NCBI GenBank assembly: GCA_005784505.1
Contig: VCAZ01000008.1
Span: 8,204,763 to 8,268,762 of the forward strand
Direction: 5' to 3'
DNA from: Bagarius yarrelli
Lineage: Eukaryota > Chordata > Actinopteri > Siluriformes > Sisoridae
DNA length: 64,000 bases
This document shows, piece after piece, positions 45,677 through 57,530 of this stretch. Within the stretch, counting starts at the first letter, position 1. Each line of letters opens with the position of its first letter. The notes under the pieces were generated by a model. The model did not search any database. It was not told the DNA's origin and saw only the letters and a list, made by a program, of their open reading frames with translations. A program made the translations under genes and the position numbers.

Positions 45677-46281
45677 ATAACTTCTCTCTGTTTTTTGCCT
45701 TTCATTATTAATGCAGCCCAGAATGTCGGAGATGTACAGGAGGCTAATGTTCTCTAAACTCTGTATCAAATGATGCCAAGAATCAATCCATAATGTCTTT
45801 TAATGCACAGCGGTGATAAAAGTATCCCGTCCTCAGGGGACATACTGTACAGCGTTTTTAAAAAATGCTTTAAGACTTGAATCGTCCAGAAGTGCTTAAA
45901 TATTGATGCGGAAACATTGGCAGCCGTGTGCGTGTGTACGGTATGTGTGTGTGTTATTGTAGATACTATATGGTTGATATTTTGTTTTTTATTGTCTTTA
46001 TAAGAAACTGAGAAATATACAATGGTTTGAATATAAGTGTATTAGTTTAGCATCTACCACACAATTTACTGCAGTCAGAAAGTTTAGATTATAAAAAAAT
46101 ATATTTGTTAAAGATTCATATAATTTTAAAAAAAAAAAAAGTCATAGCGTTCATCCGAGCACACTGTTTCCTTGCACTATTTTATTTCCGCTGTATCTGT
46201 TCTCCACTTTGTTTTATTTCTGTAATGATTATTTGTAACTCACCCACACAAGCCCACTAATGCTCTAAATAGATCTTATGA
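45673..46281. other. gene-free stretch
   Basis: Contains a 12-13 A run near 46127-46140. Nothing else. Confidence 0.5.
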
Positions 46282-47085
46282 AAGCCAGGCTGATTTGGGC
46301 CACGATTTAGTCGTCTGACACAAATTTAAAATCCTAAAATATTCTTATAATCCTACACTAAAATCTGTCTTATGTGGTCGCTTGTTTGACATGTTCACTT
46401 TCAGTCGATTAAAGGCCAATTTTTTTTTTCAATTTTATTTTTAATTCTGGGAGTTTTGATTCTCAGATTTCTGATTTCCTACAGGTTGACTTCTCAAACC
46501 GTCGTGACCGTCAAACCGAGAACCAATAGAAGAGCCAAACATTGAGAAGTAATTAATTCAACTCAATTCCGTTTTATTTATACGTAGCGCTTTTAACAAT
46601 GGACACTGTGGCAAAGCAGCTTACATAAGCGAACATAAGTAAAAAAAAGCAATAGTCCATGACTAATGTTTGAAAAAAAAAGCTATCAGAAACATCCTTA
46701 GTGAACAAGCCTTTGGCGACTGTGATAAAGAAAACCTTCTTTATATGGTACAAGGAAGAACTTAGAAGGAACCAGACTTAAAAGGAAACCTGGAGTTGTA
46801 TGATGGAAGCACATCCTGCTGACAACATCAAACCATTTCAGGAAAATGCAGAAGTAACTGTGGTGGACAGTACTGAAAGAAGAGAAACATTAAGTTATAG
46901 AGAGAAGGTTTTGGTTCGTCCCTGCTGTTAGCTGCCATTTAGTGAGGGAACGCGGGTTACTGAACGTGTCACGGATCGATGATGTAAAACTCTGGACGAG
47001 TCTTCTTGGGTGCGTTAGTTTTAGCCGTGTCGTGACTGTAGTACAGTCTGACATTATGACAGCTAGGATCCTACAGGGTCGATAA
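46282..47085 (+). mobile_element. MITE-H copy 2, interrupted by Rep-C
   Basis: Left part 46282-46552 (AAGCCAGGCT, GGGCCACGATTTAGTCGTCT, TATAATCCTACACTAAAATC, TTTGACATGTTCACTTTCAG) and right part about 46850-47085 (GAACGCGGGTTACTGAACGT, CAGTCTGACATTATGACAG). Both halves are contiguous in copy 1. The right terminus is missing. Confidence 0.75.
46545..46857 (+). mobile_element. Rep-C copy nested in MITE-H, possible 8-bp TSD
   Basis: Body about 46553-46849: TTTATTTATACGTAGCGCTT, TTAACAATGGACACTGTGGC, AAAGCAGCTT, GAACCAGACTTAAAAGG. Direct repeats AGAAGTAA at 46545-46552 and 46850-46857 bound it. Eight bases may be chance, but they sit where MITE-H homology breaks. Confidence 0.75.
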
Positions 47086-47177
47086 TTGAAAAGAGTAATA
47101 TATATATAGAGTATATTAATATATATTAATTTACAGTATATATGTGATATAAGAGAGGGAGTGCAGAGAATATATAA

Positions 47178-47321
47178 TATAAATAGCATTTGGCAGATGT
47201 CCTTATCCAGAGCGGCTTACATTTATCTCATCTATACAACTGAGCAATTGGTGGCGCTGGCAATTAAACCCACAATCTTTGGTTGGTAGTCCAACACCTT
47301 AACCATGAGCCCACCACTTCC
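47178..47321 (-). mobile_element. SINE-B copy with core deletion
   Basis: GCATTTGGCAGATGTCCTTA, TCCAGAGCGGCTTACATTTA, ACAACTGAGCAATTGGTGGC, then GGCAATTAAACCCACAATC and CAACACCTTAACCATGAGCC. The middle of the core is missing. Confidence 0.85.
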
Positions 47322-47430
47322 CCACTTCCACCACTTAGCAGATCGTATAAAATTTATAAACTTATAGCAGCTTCTATTAGCTCAGGTCAGAATCACGTTC
47401 ACGGGTGTTAAATGTAAAGTTGATATATAT

Positions 47431-47434
47431 CTCG

Positions 47435-47479
<45 letters not shown>
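47431..47479. repeat. compound (CT)n(AT)n microsatellite
   Basis: CT units switch directly to AT units near 47459. Confidence 0.95.
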
Positions 47480-48497
47480 AAATCAAAATATAAAATGAAA
47501 ATATAATTTTTTTTTAATATTTTTTTCTTTATTAAAAAGTTATATAAAGCTGTTATACATCGTTATTCTCTCACTTAATTCAGTCATGCAGTTAAAGCTA
47601 GAATTATTCTAAAAATTGAATCAACACCTACTGAAAAGAAAAAAAAAAAAAATTCATGATGCTAAACTCACTACTCACTTACTTACATAACCAAAGAAAG
47701 ATTTTGGAAAATATTGACAGGGATATGTTTAATCTTTTCAGAAACCAGAATATAAAAACATTTTGTTTACTCGACTATTTGTCATCTATCACTATCTGAC
47801 CTCAAAGATTATATTTTATCCATCTGGCAGAAGTTAGTAATTTATCATCGCTATTGGACGAGACACACTGCCACCCCCGACACCTCTATACTTCTGTTGA
47901 ATGTTGCTGAAATGTGTTTTTGTAGCCGTATCTAAAGACCACACCGTTTAAAGTGTAAAAACAGATCTGATAAATGTACAGAACACACACAAACACAACA
48001 CTATAACCCGCAATGCTGTTGCTCTAACCATGAGTCATTTAACCACCTTTTATTCTCTAAATAGCCACGTTCATTTATTATTCATTCAATTTCTTTTATT
48101 TTTTTTATTATTTATTATTTTTATAATTTCACTTCTAGAAATAGGAATTGCGAATAGAAACCTTTCTTCATCTTGCTGTACACTACAGCGTCACTACAAC
48201 TAACAAGTAAAGAGATCTTGTTAGAACGGATTCAGAACCTGTGGGATGTTTCTAAAAATAACTAACCTTCTGGTAAAGACAGGAAACAATAAACATTTTA
48301 TGACTAGTGTTATATATGGAACATAATTGGTTTTAGGACTTTGTGACCTATTGTATTGTGTGATCTTTAAAACTGGGCTTTATGTGTCTGAAGTTTGGGG
48401 ATTTCATATGGGAAAAGTGGAAAATGTCTTTTATTTTACAACCACATTTATCAGAATCCTGTATCAGATTTATTAAAAAAACTTTTTCTTAATATTA
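47480..48497. other. gene-free AT-rich stretch
   Basis: A run near 47638-47652; nothing else. Confidence 0.5.
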
Positions 48498-48854
48498 TTT
48501 ATTCGTTCGTCGTCTATACCTTTATTTCCTAATTCGGGGTCACAGGGATCTGCTGGAGTCTATTCCAGCCGTCTCTGAAAGGGTAAAAGGCAGGAGGGGT
48601 ACACCCTGGACAGGTCACCAGTCCATTACAGGGCCACAAACACACTCACTCCTGTGGGCAATTTAGACGCACCAATCAATCTAACATACATGTTTTTGGA
48701 CTGTGGAAGGAAACCGGAGAACCCGGAGTAAACAAACGCAAGCACGGGGAGAACATGCAAACTCCACACAGAAAGACCCCTGCCTGGGAAACGAATCCGG
48801 GACCTTCTTGCTGTAAGGCAACCGTACTAACCACTAAGCCACAGTGCTGCCCCG
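48498..48854 (-). mobile_element. SINE-A copy, full length
   Basis: Tail complement ATTTATTCGTTCGTCGTCTA at the low end and head complement CCACTAAGCCACAGTGCTGC at the high end, with all domains in order. Box B is damaged (complement of GAAACGAATCC). No clean TSD found. Confidence 0.93.
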
Positions 48855-49834
48855 TCTTAGTTTATTTTTCTTGTTTAAAGCATTTAAATATTTATTTATA
48901 ATACCACCAAAAAAATACTGACGCACAAGCTAACTTTAATTAAAACTAGTCTGCTTTCTAATTTGACCTATGCATAGTACGAAGGCACGTTTGTAAAGTA
49001 ATTAGTCAACAAAGTATAAACATGTTATTGGCGTGACAACAAAATTAGGTTAAACCTTATTAAACTGATAAAAAACATGCATTACTTAATGTTAAATTAA
49101 TTGCATGAATTGCAAGATGGTATTCTGCTCAATTATCATTCATTTCCACTTCATTTGACACTGTGCTTGTTTTGGAAATTACCTCTATAAAACAAATAAT
49201 TAGAGACAAATTTACAACCGCTCATTATCAGCTACTTGCATATACGGAAACTGTAAACAAGCCTCTGAAGTATTGTTCTTCACTCTTTAATTACAGTTTA
49301 GTCATTTAGTGATTCTTTGTGTCAAGAAACAGAACGCTCTTCGCGTGAAGATGCTCGTTTGGCAGGTATTTTATTATTTCTGCATTTCTGTGTTTCATTC
49401 TAAACCTCATTCGAAATCAAAGTGAAGCAAATTAAATCAATAAGTTAATTTTAATGTTAATACGATTTATACGACTGCTTATAGACATTATACAATTATT
49501 TTTAGATAACTGATAATATATCAGTAGCTGTTAACATAAAAATATTAATTAAAAAAATAACATCAGTTATTAGACTAAATCCTAGATAACAAAGATCCTG
49601 CAGCGCTATGGGGATTGGTGTTTTGGTGGGCACTGTAGAGATACATCCATGCCTGGTGTGTAGTCCAGACAGCAATGCCGATGGAGGACCGTTCCCAGGC
49701 TGCTACCTTAGCAGGGCTTCTTTCCAAGGCCTGCCCTCACTCCAGTATACCCATTTTCTTATAAGGATTTCTCTTTCCACTCATTTACCACCCAAAAGGG
49801 CATGGAGGCATTCCCAAAAATTAATGCATTCTTT
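48855..49834. other. gene-free stretch
   Basis: AT-rich to about 49570. 49570-49830 is less AT-rich (78-codon frame 49608-49844, no domain) and may be the decayed interior of the Tc1-like element that follows. Confidence 0.4.
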
Positions 49835-50261
49835 TATAACCTAACCCTGCTTTAAACTTCTCCACAACTTTTTCTCTGACCTGTCTGGTGAGTTCCTTGG
49901 TCTTCATGATGCTGTTTGTTTACTAGTGTTTTCTAACAAACCACTTAGGCCTTCACAGAACAGGTGTATTGAAATAAGACTAAATTGTGACTTCTGAAGG
50001 CAGTTAGTTGCACTGGTTGATTTTATTCAGGGGTATAAGAGTAGAGGGAGCTGAATACAAATGCATACCACACTTTTCAGATTTTTATTTGCTTACAATT
50101 TTGAAAACCGTATATCATTTTCGTTCTACATCACAATTCTGTGCTACTTTGTTTTAGCTTATTACATAAAATCTCAATTAAATACATTTAAGTTTGTGGT
50201 TGTAAGATGACAAAATGTGAAAAAGTTCAAGGGGTATAAATACTTTTTCAAGGAACTGTAA
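49835..50261 (+). mobile_element. Tc1/mariner-like element, right part
   Basis: Begins TATAACCTAACCCTGCTTTA and runs through TGACCTGTCTGGTGAGTTCC, TTGGTCTTCATGATGCTGTT, CAGATTTTTATTTGCTTACA to the terminus TATAAATACTTTTTCAAGGA and ACTGTA. The sequence and its end match the right arm of a widespread vertebrate Tc1-like transposon as I remember it. The transposase part is missing and the left arm is not seen. Confidence 0.8.
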
Positions 50262-50612
50262 GATGACAAAAACATAAAACATTGAAATAAAATATAAAAT
50301 ATTTTATCAAATAAAAACAGTCCTATTGATTAACTACTACTGATTCTGAAGGCCCTGGGCAGAATAGATTAACATGGCAGCACATAGAAACTAAAATCTT
50401 TTGTCTAGAGACAAAAAATCTAACATCCACATACACGTACTGGAAGCAGTGCAGCCAAAAGAAACCCTACGAAATGAAGAGAACAAACTCTTGGGAATAA
50501 ATGAATACAATTTCATGAAGGTTGTAAATGTAGGTCAGCAGAGAAGGTGTCTCTGACTGCCCACCAATGCTATATAATATTGAAAGGGTTATGTGATTCT
50601 GCCCCTGGACTG
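50262..50612. other. gene-free stretch
   Basis: Nothing recognised. Confidence 0.5.
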
Positions 50613-50776
50613 GTAGTGATACCATAGTGTTTAAGTTTTTGGACTATGCTGATGGGAAGGCTTACAATTTTAAACACCAGAACCATTAAGGTATCAATGT
50701 TAGACACTTGAAATAACGAGATAATCTAAGCTTTGGATAAGTGTTTCTTCAAAATGCTGTAAATGTTATTGATTCA
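50613..50776 (+). mobile_element. SINE-K, degenerate tRNA-headed SINE with L2-type tail
   Basis: ATAGTGTTTAAGTTTTTGGA recalls a box-A region, and the end CTTTGGATAAGTGTTTCTTC plus AAAATGCTGTAAATG is an L2-type tail. A second copy lies at 51565-51690. Confidence 0.6.
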
Positions 50777-50898
50777 TATATCTTCTATACCCTAATTCGG
50801 GGACACAGGGATCTGCTGGAGTCCCAGCCGTCTCTGAAAGGGCGAAAGACAGGAGCGGTTACACCCTGGACAGGTCGCCAGTTCATCACAGGGCTTAT
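50777..50898 (-). mobile_element. SINE-A copy, 5'-truncated
   Basis: TCTATACCCTAATTCGGGGA, CACAGGGATCTGCTGGAGTC, ACACCCTGGACAGGTCGCCA, ending GTTCATCACAGGGCTTA. The head and Pol III boxes are absent. Confidence 0.88.
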
Positions 50899-51564
50899 TT
50901 TTCCTTATTTTGCTTATTTTTCCTGTGACTGTATTGAAACTGATTTTGGAAAACCACACTGTCAAAATGATTTTAAGCCCAATCTTATCCGGGTGAATGG
51001 GTTACCAGCAAGTTCCTGGTGATACTTTTAATTTCGGTATTATAATATCCTAATATCACTATAGGAATTATAAGACTAATAACTGTGACAATGAATCTGA
51101 CCATTTCAAATTTATACCCTAATCAGGTGACGTCAGTTTACTGAAGGTGAAAGAAAATGAGCATCCTTTATTTAACTCGGCTCATTACTTTGCATCTGTA
51201 GCTCTGCTGTCTATGCCATGTCGGAGCAAATAACCTTGAGCGTCTCGACATGTGCGCTATACGTAGCTAATGGATTAACATCGGATGGTTTATGGACTAT
51301 TATGCTTTCTCCTGGATTTGCATAATCCTCTCTTCTACTAGACATGTGGGAAGATATTTTCAGTACACCGCTGGCTGTCAAACGTATGTTAAAGTGAGAT
51401 GTGTTTGTTTGGCCAATCTGTTGTTTAAATCAAAGGTTTTAACAAAAAAATGAAAAATCTATCTTTTGACACCTGTTTCTATGGGTAGAAACAGCAGCGA
51501 TGCTCCATTCATGAATTTTTGTTGTGTTTAGACTTTATCCTTTTTTTTTTAGATGAAGGACTAT
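50899..51564. other. gene-free stretch
   Basis: 50920-50960 resembles 51705-51760 (CTGTATTGAAAC / CTGTATTCAAAC and GATTTTGGAAAAC / GATTTTGGGAAAC). Otherwise nothing. Confidence 0.45.
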
Positions 51565-51690
51565 TAAAGTTGTCGGATTACTGATAGGAAGTGTTGGATA
51601 ACATTGATGGTTAAACCCCAAAACCATCAATGGTGGTTACACTTGACACTTAAGTGTGTCTGCAAAATGTTGTGAATGGTATTATTTAGC
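51565..51690 (+). mobile_element. SINE-K second copy
   Basis: TTGGATAACATTGATGGTTA, CCCCAAAACCATCAATGG, CTTAAGTGTGTCTGCAAAAT and GTTGTGAATGGTATTATT parallel the 50640-50776 copy. Confidence 0.55.
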
Positions 51691-51989
51691 TCATTTTCCT
51701 GCTGATCACATTCTGCCCTAAGACTGTATTCAAACTTTTTAATTGGATTTTGGGAAACTAGATGAAATCTAGTGCTGATCGCGGGCTATTATGGAATAGC
51801 CTAATGCTATATATTAGCCAAGCACCGTTGCTTTTATGATAGCGGTCGATCAGAGATAAATGCTAATTTTGCGGTTTACGGGTTAATGCAAAGATTGTTA
51901 GTGTTATATAGGTTAGCTGTTACCTGTTATATAGGTTTCTTAATTAGATATGTTTGTATGTACATGTTATTTTCTTTTAATTGCTCTAA

Positions 51990-52113
51990 TGTCTATACAG
52001 CACTATGGTTAACATTGTTGTTTTGTTCAGCGCTTTTAAAATAAACTTTTGATTGATTGATTGATTAATTAATTGATTAAATGAATGAATGAATGAATGA
52101 ATGAATGAATGAA
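51990..52113 (+). mobile_element. non-LTR element 3' end with TTGA and GAAT tails
   Basis: ACAGCACTATGG, TTGTTCAGCGCTTTTAAAAT and AAACTTTTGATTGATTGATT form the AGCGCTTT…AAATAAACTT end typical of teleost retroelements, followed by (TTGA)n and then (AATG)n. Confidence 0.5.
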
Positions 52114-52465
52114 TTTTGGTATCATTTCAGACATGGAAATGCTTTTTTCCAAGCCTTTTTAGTTTAGGTCAGAAAAATAGATTACAGGTCTGCTTGAAAA
52201 TTGTGTATTGATGTTAGCTTCACATTTGTAGATAATTTCAGTAATTATTAAACCAAATTAGAAATACAGCTTTCTGTTCTTGTATTTAAACTACATTTAA
52301 ACATATAGTGAGGAAATGTGTCATGAAATATAATAATTACTGACTGTATTGGCTTTACGTTATTTTTTTTTTATCTGGATAGCAATAATCTGTGGAAAAC
52401 CTTATCAAGTTCTCTATTTTTGTATCTTTTCAAAGTAACTTACAAGGTCAAATTCCAAGGAAAGT
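52114..52465. other. gene-free stretch
   Basis: Nothing recognised. Confidence 0.5.
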
Positions 52466-52627
52466 CATCCAGAACGACTTACATTTATCTAATTTATACG
52501 ATTGAGCAGTTAAGGTTAAAGGCCATGCACCAGGACCCAGAAGTGGCAGCTTGGCGGTACTGGGATTTTAAACTCTTGACCCTTTGATCAGCAGTCCACT
52601 TTCCAATAACCACTGAACTACCACTGC
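52466..52627 (-). mobile_element. SINE-B copy, diverged
   Basis: AAGTCATCCAGAACGACTTA at the tail side (distal tail missing), core complement GGTTAAAGGCCATGCACCAG, and head complement CCAATAACCACTGAACTACC. Confidence 0.8.
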
Positions 52628-53618
52628 AATACACCTGCCGCTGACCTTGGATTTAAATCCATTTTTTTTTTCTATAATATTGCTTCAAACAAGGAGCGGT
52701 ACCGAGTCTGGCACCACTTTTGGATCCAACCACAACATGTTATGCTGAAGTGTAAGTGTGAGTAGCTATTTATAAACCTGACTAATAACATACTGTAAAT
52801 ATTACATGGTTGACTTTTTTATTACAAATGATGTCATTGTTTTTGTCCAATTAACAACTGAACTAAAAAAAAATTTCAAAACATCCTAAGAATAAGGTTC
52901 GTTTACGTCCTGTCACCTCACTTCTCTGTGACAAAAAGCAGCTTAGCTGCAAAGAAAGACAGTTCACAAATATATAGCACTAATACGTTCATACGTTTTC
53001 GCTTTCCTTTTTTCTTTCAGGCAACTTTGCTAAAAGGCAAGTAAGGAGATAAATGAACCAATGTCAGCTAGAAAAAAAGGAAACAAAAAAACACTCAAGG
53101 CAAAAAAGCAAGTAATCTAGTACTGCGCTGTGCTTGTACCTGCAGCCAAAATCCAGAAATCTATCAAATGCATGTTAGAGTGGAGTTAAGATGTCAAAAC
53201 TCTGTAGCTCGAAATAAATCTCCCCCAATTTTGTGACCAAACCACAATGAAAGGCAAACAAGTGAGAAATGTAAAAGTCAGCTAGAGATCAGTCAAGAGC
53301 TTTAACCTCCGAGCCGAACGAAATGACAGAGATGCTGCTTGTTTTGAGATTAAACCCATTGTTCATATATATATATATATTTATATATATTTATATAATC
53401 AAAAATTAACTGTTAATTTACAACGATGGAGTGAGCTGGATCGAGTGCTATTTTTTACAAGCCATATAATGAGAGACAAACCAAACCAACGAGAGTAGTC
53501 ACTATAACATTCTGGGCTTTTATTATATTTCTGTGCTTGCTTCATTATCCATATAGACACATCGAAAATTATTATCATCATTAGTATTATTATTATCAGT
53601 ATTATTTACAATCATCCT
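52628..53618. other. gene-free stretch with TA run
   Basis: A (TA)n run with TTTA interruptions lies at about 53366-53397 and an ATT run begins near 53567. Nothing else. Confidence 0.5.
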
Positions 53619-53892
53619 TATCATTCATTCAACTTTTATACCCACTTATTCCCTTATTCAGGGTTACGGGGATCTGCTGGCGTCTATCCCAGCCGTCTGG
53701 GGCGAAAGACAGGCAGGGTACACCCTGGACAGGTCGCCAGTCCATTACAGGGTCACACGCACACTCACAGTCACACTCACTCCTATGGGCAATTTAGAAT
53801 CACCATTCAACCTAACATACATGTTTCTGGACTGTGGGAGGAAACCGGAGTACCTGGCAACAGTGCTAACTACTAAGCCACTGCGCTGCCCT
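53619..53892 (-). mobile_element. SINE-A copy with internal deletion
   Basis: Tail, 3' and middle domains are intact. A deletion of about 80 bp joins CCGGAGTACC to TGGCAACAGTGC, removing box B and the region behind it; the box A end is retained. It sits between ATT-rich repeats, so a TSD cannot be called. Confidence 0.9.
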
Positions 53893-55806
53893 ATTATTAT
53901 CATATTATTTATCCTATATTTTCTATGGCTATTTTTTCCTCTTTATTATTATTATTGCTTTTAAATCTGTTGATTATTATTATTATTATCATTTTACATT
54001 TAAAGCACAATAAATGTAAATTTATCCTCAACCCTATATCTATACAAACCTTTAGTAAATCTTTCCCTAACAAGATATAGGACACAGAATTGTCTCCTAT
54101 CCACTTCCACAGGCATTTCTAATCACCTTTTTTCTCCGCTGCTCTTATGCAACATTTAACCACACTTATTTTTAAAAGCTAAACCTTTATTTGTCCCACA
54201 GTGGGAAAATTTTAATAGTTTTTTATAGGGAAATTTAAAATCTATGCAAATATGAGCTCTGTTCTTGTTGACTCACCTACATTTGCACATTGTACGTGCA
54301 GTAAATATGTGCATTTTCTCATCTATATCTATATAGTTGCGTTTCGGTGGATCTTAGAGAATGGTTAAGTTAAATAAATATAATAATAATAATCAAGCGT
54401 AACACTAACATCAAGAGGCGCAGCAACACTGAATGTTTGTTTCTCGGTTACTCGACAGGGCAAAATTGAAATGCTACTCACACAGGCAAAGAGTTGTTAT
54501 TGTTGAGCTCATTGGTACCAAGGTTGTTGATTCATTTACTGCCAAAGAATTTGCTTTTATTTGCCCTTTAGTGTAAATAGGTTGTGTGGAGAACAAAGTT
54601 GTTGCTAATATCTATCGCCTAAATAACAATGGTTATTGTTATTACATTGGTAGAAATTTCGCTCCTGTTCATGATGTAATCATAGCATCCAACATACATG
54701 GTGAATTTCTGTAATCTTTCCTTGTAAGTTTCGTTTAAACCATTACAATATGACTTTTTCTTTATTTCCAGCCCTCCATTTGGATTTCTTACATCATCAG
54801 AATCACATGATCGCAAACAAACTATTGTTAAAATGTTAGGTAGCTTTTCTTTTCTGAGGTAACAGCGCCCCAGCTTCCCGTATTAACCTTCTGCCCCTGA
54901 AGATTTCAACCAAACCGAGTGCCAGTTGTTGCCCCACTTTTACCTCACGTTAAGTAGGTTCTATAGGTTAATCTTTCTGGCGCAGGACATTTTAATATAC
55001 CGCATGATGCACCTCAAAAAACAGACTTAAACAAGTGTGCAGCGTGATTCGGAATAAAAATATAGCGTGCAAATCCGGTCATAAGCTTTAAAGCTGAGTG
55101 CAGCACTTTGTTAGGTAAAAGCATCAATAGCTGGGATTTGCTAAGAATGTATAATGTATAAAGTATAAAGGTTTATTTTTAAAACATCTGTATTAAAAGA
55201 TTGAAAGAAATACATTAGTAAATATTTAATATATAAATGGTCGGTTTTGCCTCCCGACCCCCCACAACCCCGCTAAGCAATAATAATTCCTACCTGTTCC
55301 ACTAGCCCACCATCACCTGTACACCATGTACACCGTTTCTCTCTTTCTGTTTCTCTACAGCATTTTAACAAGTAACGGCTAAAGCGAAGGAATGTATAAT
55401 AAATAACATAAATTCATGGCTTCTCTGAGTCTCATTCGTCTGAATGTACCCCCTTACCTTCAAGGTGATATCTAAGATTAATATTCTGTTTAATCTCTTA
55501 CAACGAATAGGATTTGACGGCCGGTTCACGCGACGTGCACCTGTATACTGTATGTGCTGAAATAAAAGTGACTTATATTTATTCCTTCTAAAGATTTCCT
55601 CTCTCTCTGTTTTTTTCTTTTCCCCTCTGTTTGAGAGGAAAAGTGACGGGACAGCAAAGGATGGAGATTAAAATGGCTTTTTGATGTCTCTAAAAAGGTG
55701 TGTGAGGTGTGCTGACAGAGCAGGAGGCTTCAGTAAGCGCTGTCGCTCGTACATTATTTATAACACCCCGGCCCTCCCATTATCTTTCACTCTCATGGCT
55801 AGACTG
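53893..55806. other. gene-free stretch
   Basis: ATT repeats near 53944-53990. TTTATTTGTCCCACAGTGGG near 54187 recalls a dispersed teleost repeat, but too short to call. Nothing else recognised. Confidence 0.45.
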
Positions 55807-55857
55807 TGCGTGTGTGTGTGTGTGAGAGAGAGAGAGAGCGAGAGAGAGAGAGAGAGA
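55807..55857. repeat. compound (GT)n(GA)n microsatellite
   Basis: GT units followed directly by GA units; the 60-codon frame over it is an artefact. Confidence 0.95.
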
Positions 55858-56072
55858 TTTTAAAAACTCATTATATTTTTGGGGTAAGTAGCCATGTAAT
55901 AAATGTAATTATGCAGAGCCAGGAGGTCATTATAGGGAAAACAAAACCCAAATGAAATAAATGGACAAATCACAATTAAACATGAATAAGCAATCAGTCC
56001 TAATGTTAGTATTAAAGAGAGGACAGTGTTTTTTATTAATGGTGTCACTAGCAATTTACAATTTAATCAATT

Positions 56073-56076
<4 letters not shown>
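55858..56076. other. unassigned spacer
   Basis: Nothing recognised. Confidence 0.4.

Positions 56077-56142
<66 letters not shown>
56077..56142. repeat. (TA)n microsatellite, 66 bp
   Basis: Pure TA run. Confidence 0.97.
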
Positions 56143-56146
<4 letters not shown>

Positions 56147-56181
56147 AATAATGAAGATGAGTGACATCTAAAGCAATGTGA

Positions 56182-56217
56182 CATTTACCATTTACAGATT
56201 TTGGCAGACACAAACGT
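56182..56217 (-). mobile_element. SINE-B tail relic
   Basis: ACATTTACCATTTACAGATT and TTGGCAGACACAAACGTC match only the last 35 bp of the SINE-B tail. Confidence 0.5.
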
Positions 56218-56237
56218 CTTCTTCTGTTCTGTTTCTC

Positions 56238-56466
56238 AGGTTTATTTATACAGCGCTTTCAACTTCACAAAACAGAAATAACAATACAAAAGTTCATGAT
56301 TAATGTTAGAAAAAACTTTAAAAATGTTCTCAAATCACAAATCACATTCCTAGTGAGCAAACATGGAGCGATTGTGGCAGGGAAAGACTTCATTAGATGG
56401 TACAAGGAAGAAACGTTAAGAGGAACCAGACTCGAAAGGGAACCCAACCTCGCTTGGGTGACTCTT
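56238..56466 (+). mobile_element. Rep-C copy
   Basis: GGTTTATTTATACAGCGCTT, TAGTGAGCAAACATGGAGCG, GGTACAAGGAAGAAACGTTA, AGAGGAACCAGACTCGAAAG and CTTGGGTGAC, in the usual Rep-C order. The 3' end is cut. Confidence 0.8.
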
Positions 56467-57224
56467 TACTGGCGAGTGTGTTTTATAAATGATTTTATTT
56501 TAAACAGCAGGTAGTGGTGGAGGTTGTAAGATGGAACATCCCTGACATCCTCAAAGTCCACATAGGGTCTGCATCTTCGCTTTAAATACCCCAAATCTTC
56601 ACAAGACATAATCCATCAATCCATAAATTCTGGATTTACCTCACATGGTCCATTTGAATGCGTGTCATACCTTGTATTGTTGTGACAAATAAAATGTGTT
56701 TTGTTTTTGGATTAGATCTTTAGATAAAGTTGAACTTGTGACCTCTCCTCTCTTCCCTTTTTAGTCGTTTCTGATATTTTCAATGCCTGTCTCAGTCCTC
56801 TGTGTCTCCCTTTGTCCCAAACACACGTGGCTGTCAGCGGTGATGAATGGAGCGAGCGGGTCGATTAACGGAAACGAGGCTGAGTACAGACAGTAGGCCT
56901 TGTTTAGAGGAAAGCCAGTGGGAATGTTCACAAGCGTTAGGAGGCTGACTGCAGCAGATGATTTAGGCCACTATAAAGTACTTTTTAAATAAAAGCAACA
57001 TCCATATAAGAACTGTAATTGCACCTCCATCTTTACAAGTACTTGACATTGATTTCTATAGAGAACCAGATAACTTTAATGGATTACATAAAAGCATCTT
57101 ACATTCCGAGTGGACCTACGTCAGAATGACTGAGAATGAGTACGAATGACTACGTCACTGACGCCAGTCTGAGATTATATATGCTACTCTATGTTGGCTG
57201 AAGGTACAGACTTAAGAACATGCT
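56467..57224. other. gene-free stretch with a short retroelement tail relic
   Basis: 56650-56700 (GAATGCGTGTCATACCTTGT … GTGACAAATAAAATGTG) resembles the LINE-E/SINE-F tail. Otherwise nothing. Confidence 0.45.
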
Positions 57225-57302
57225 AGTTAAAAACGGGCTTACAGTGTCTGATTTTGGTCGTCTAAGACTTTAAAATCCTAACAGCTTGCTATAATCCTAC
57301 AC

Positions 57303-57446
57303 TAAATTCTGATGTGGGCAGCACGGTGGCTAAGTGGTTAGCGCTGTTGCCTCACAGCAAGGAGGCTTGGGTTCGATTCCTGGCCAGGGGTCTTTCTGTG
57401 TGGAGTTTGCATAGATATAGAATACTGAATGAATAAATTCTGATGT
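57303..57446 (+). mobile_element. 118-bp internally deleted SINE-A with perfect 13-bp TSD, inside MITE-H
   Basis: Body 57316-57433. Box A TGGCTAAGTGG and box B GGTTCGATTCC are both intact. After GTGTGGAGTTTGCAT the sequence jumps to AGATATAGAATACTGAATGA, so about 230 bp of middle and 3' domain are missing but the tail remains. Flanks TAAATTCTGATGT at 57303-57315 and 57434-57446 are identical. Confidence 0.95.
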
Positions 57447-57530
57447 CCAGTTTAACATAGTCAATTAATGGCCATTGATCAGTTTTTCTCCTCTGATTAA
57501 ATCCAGACACCTTTTTACAAAAACCCTTGA

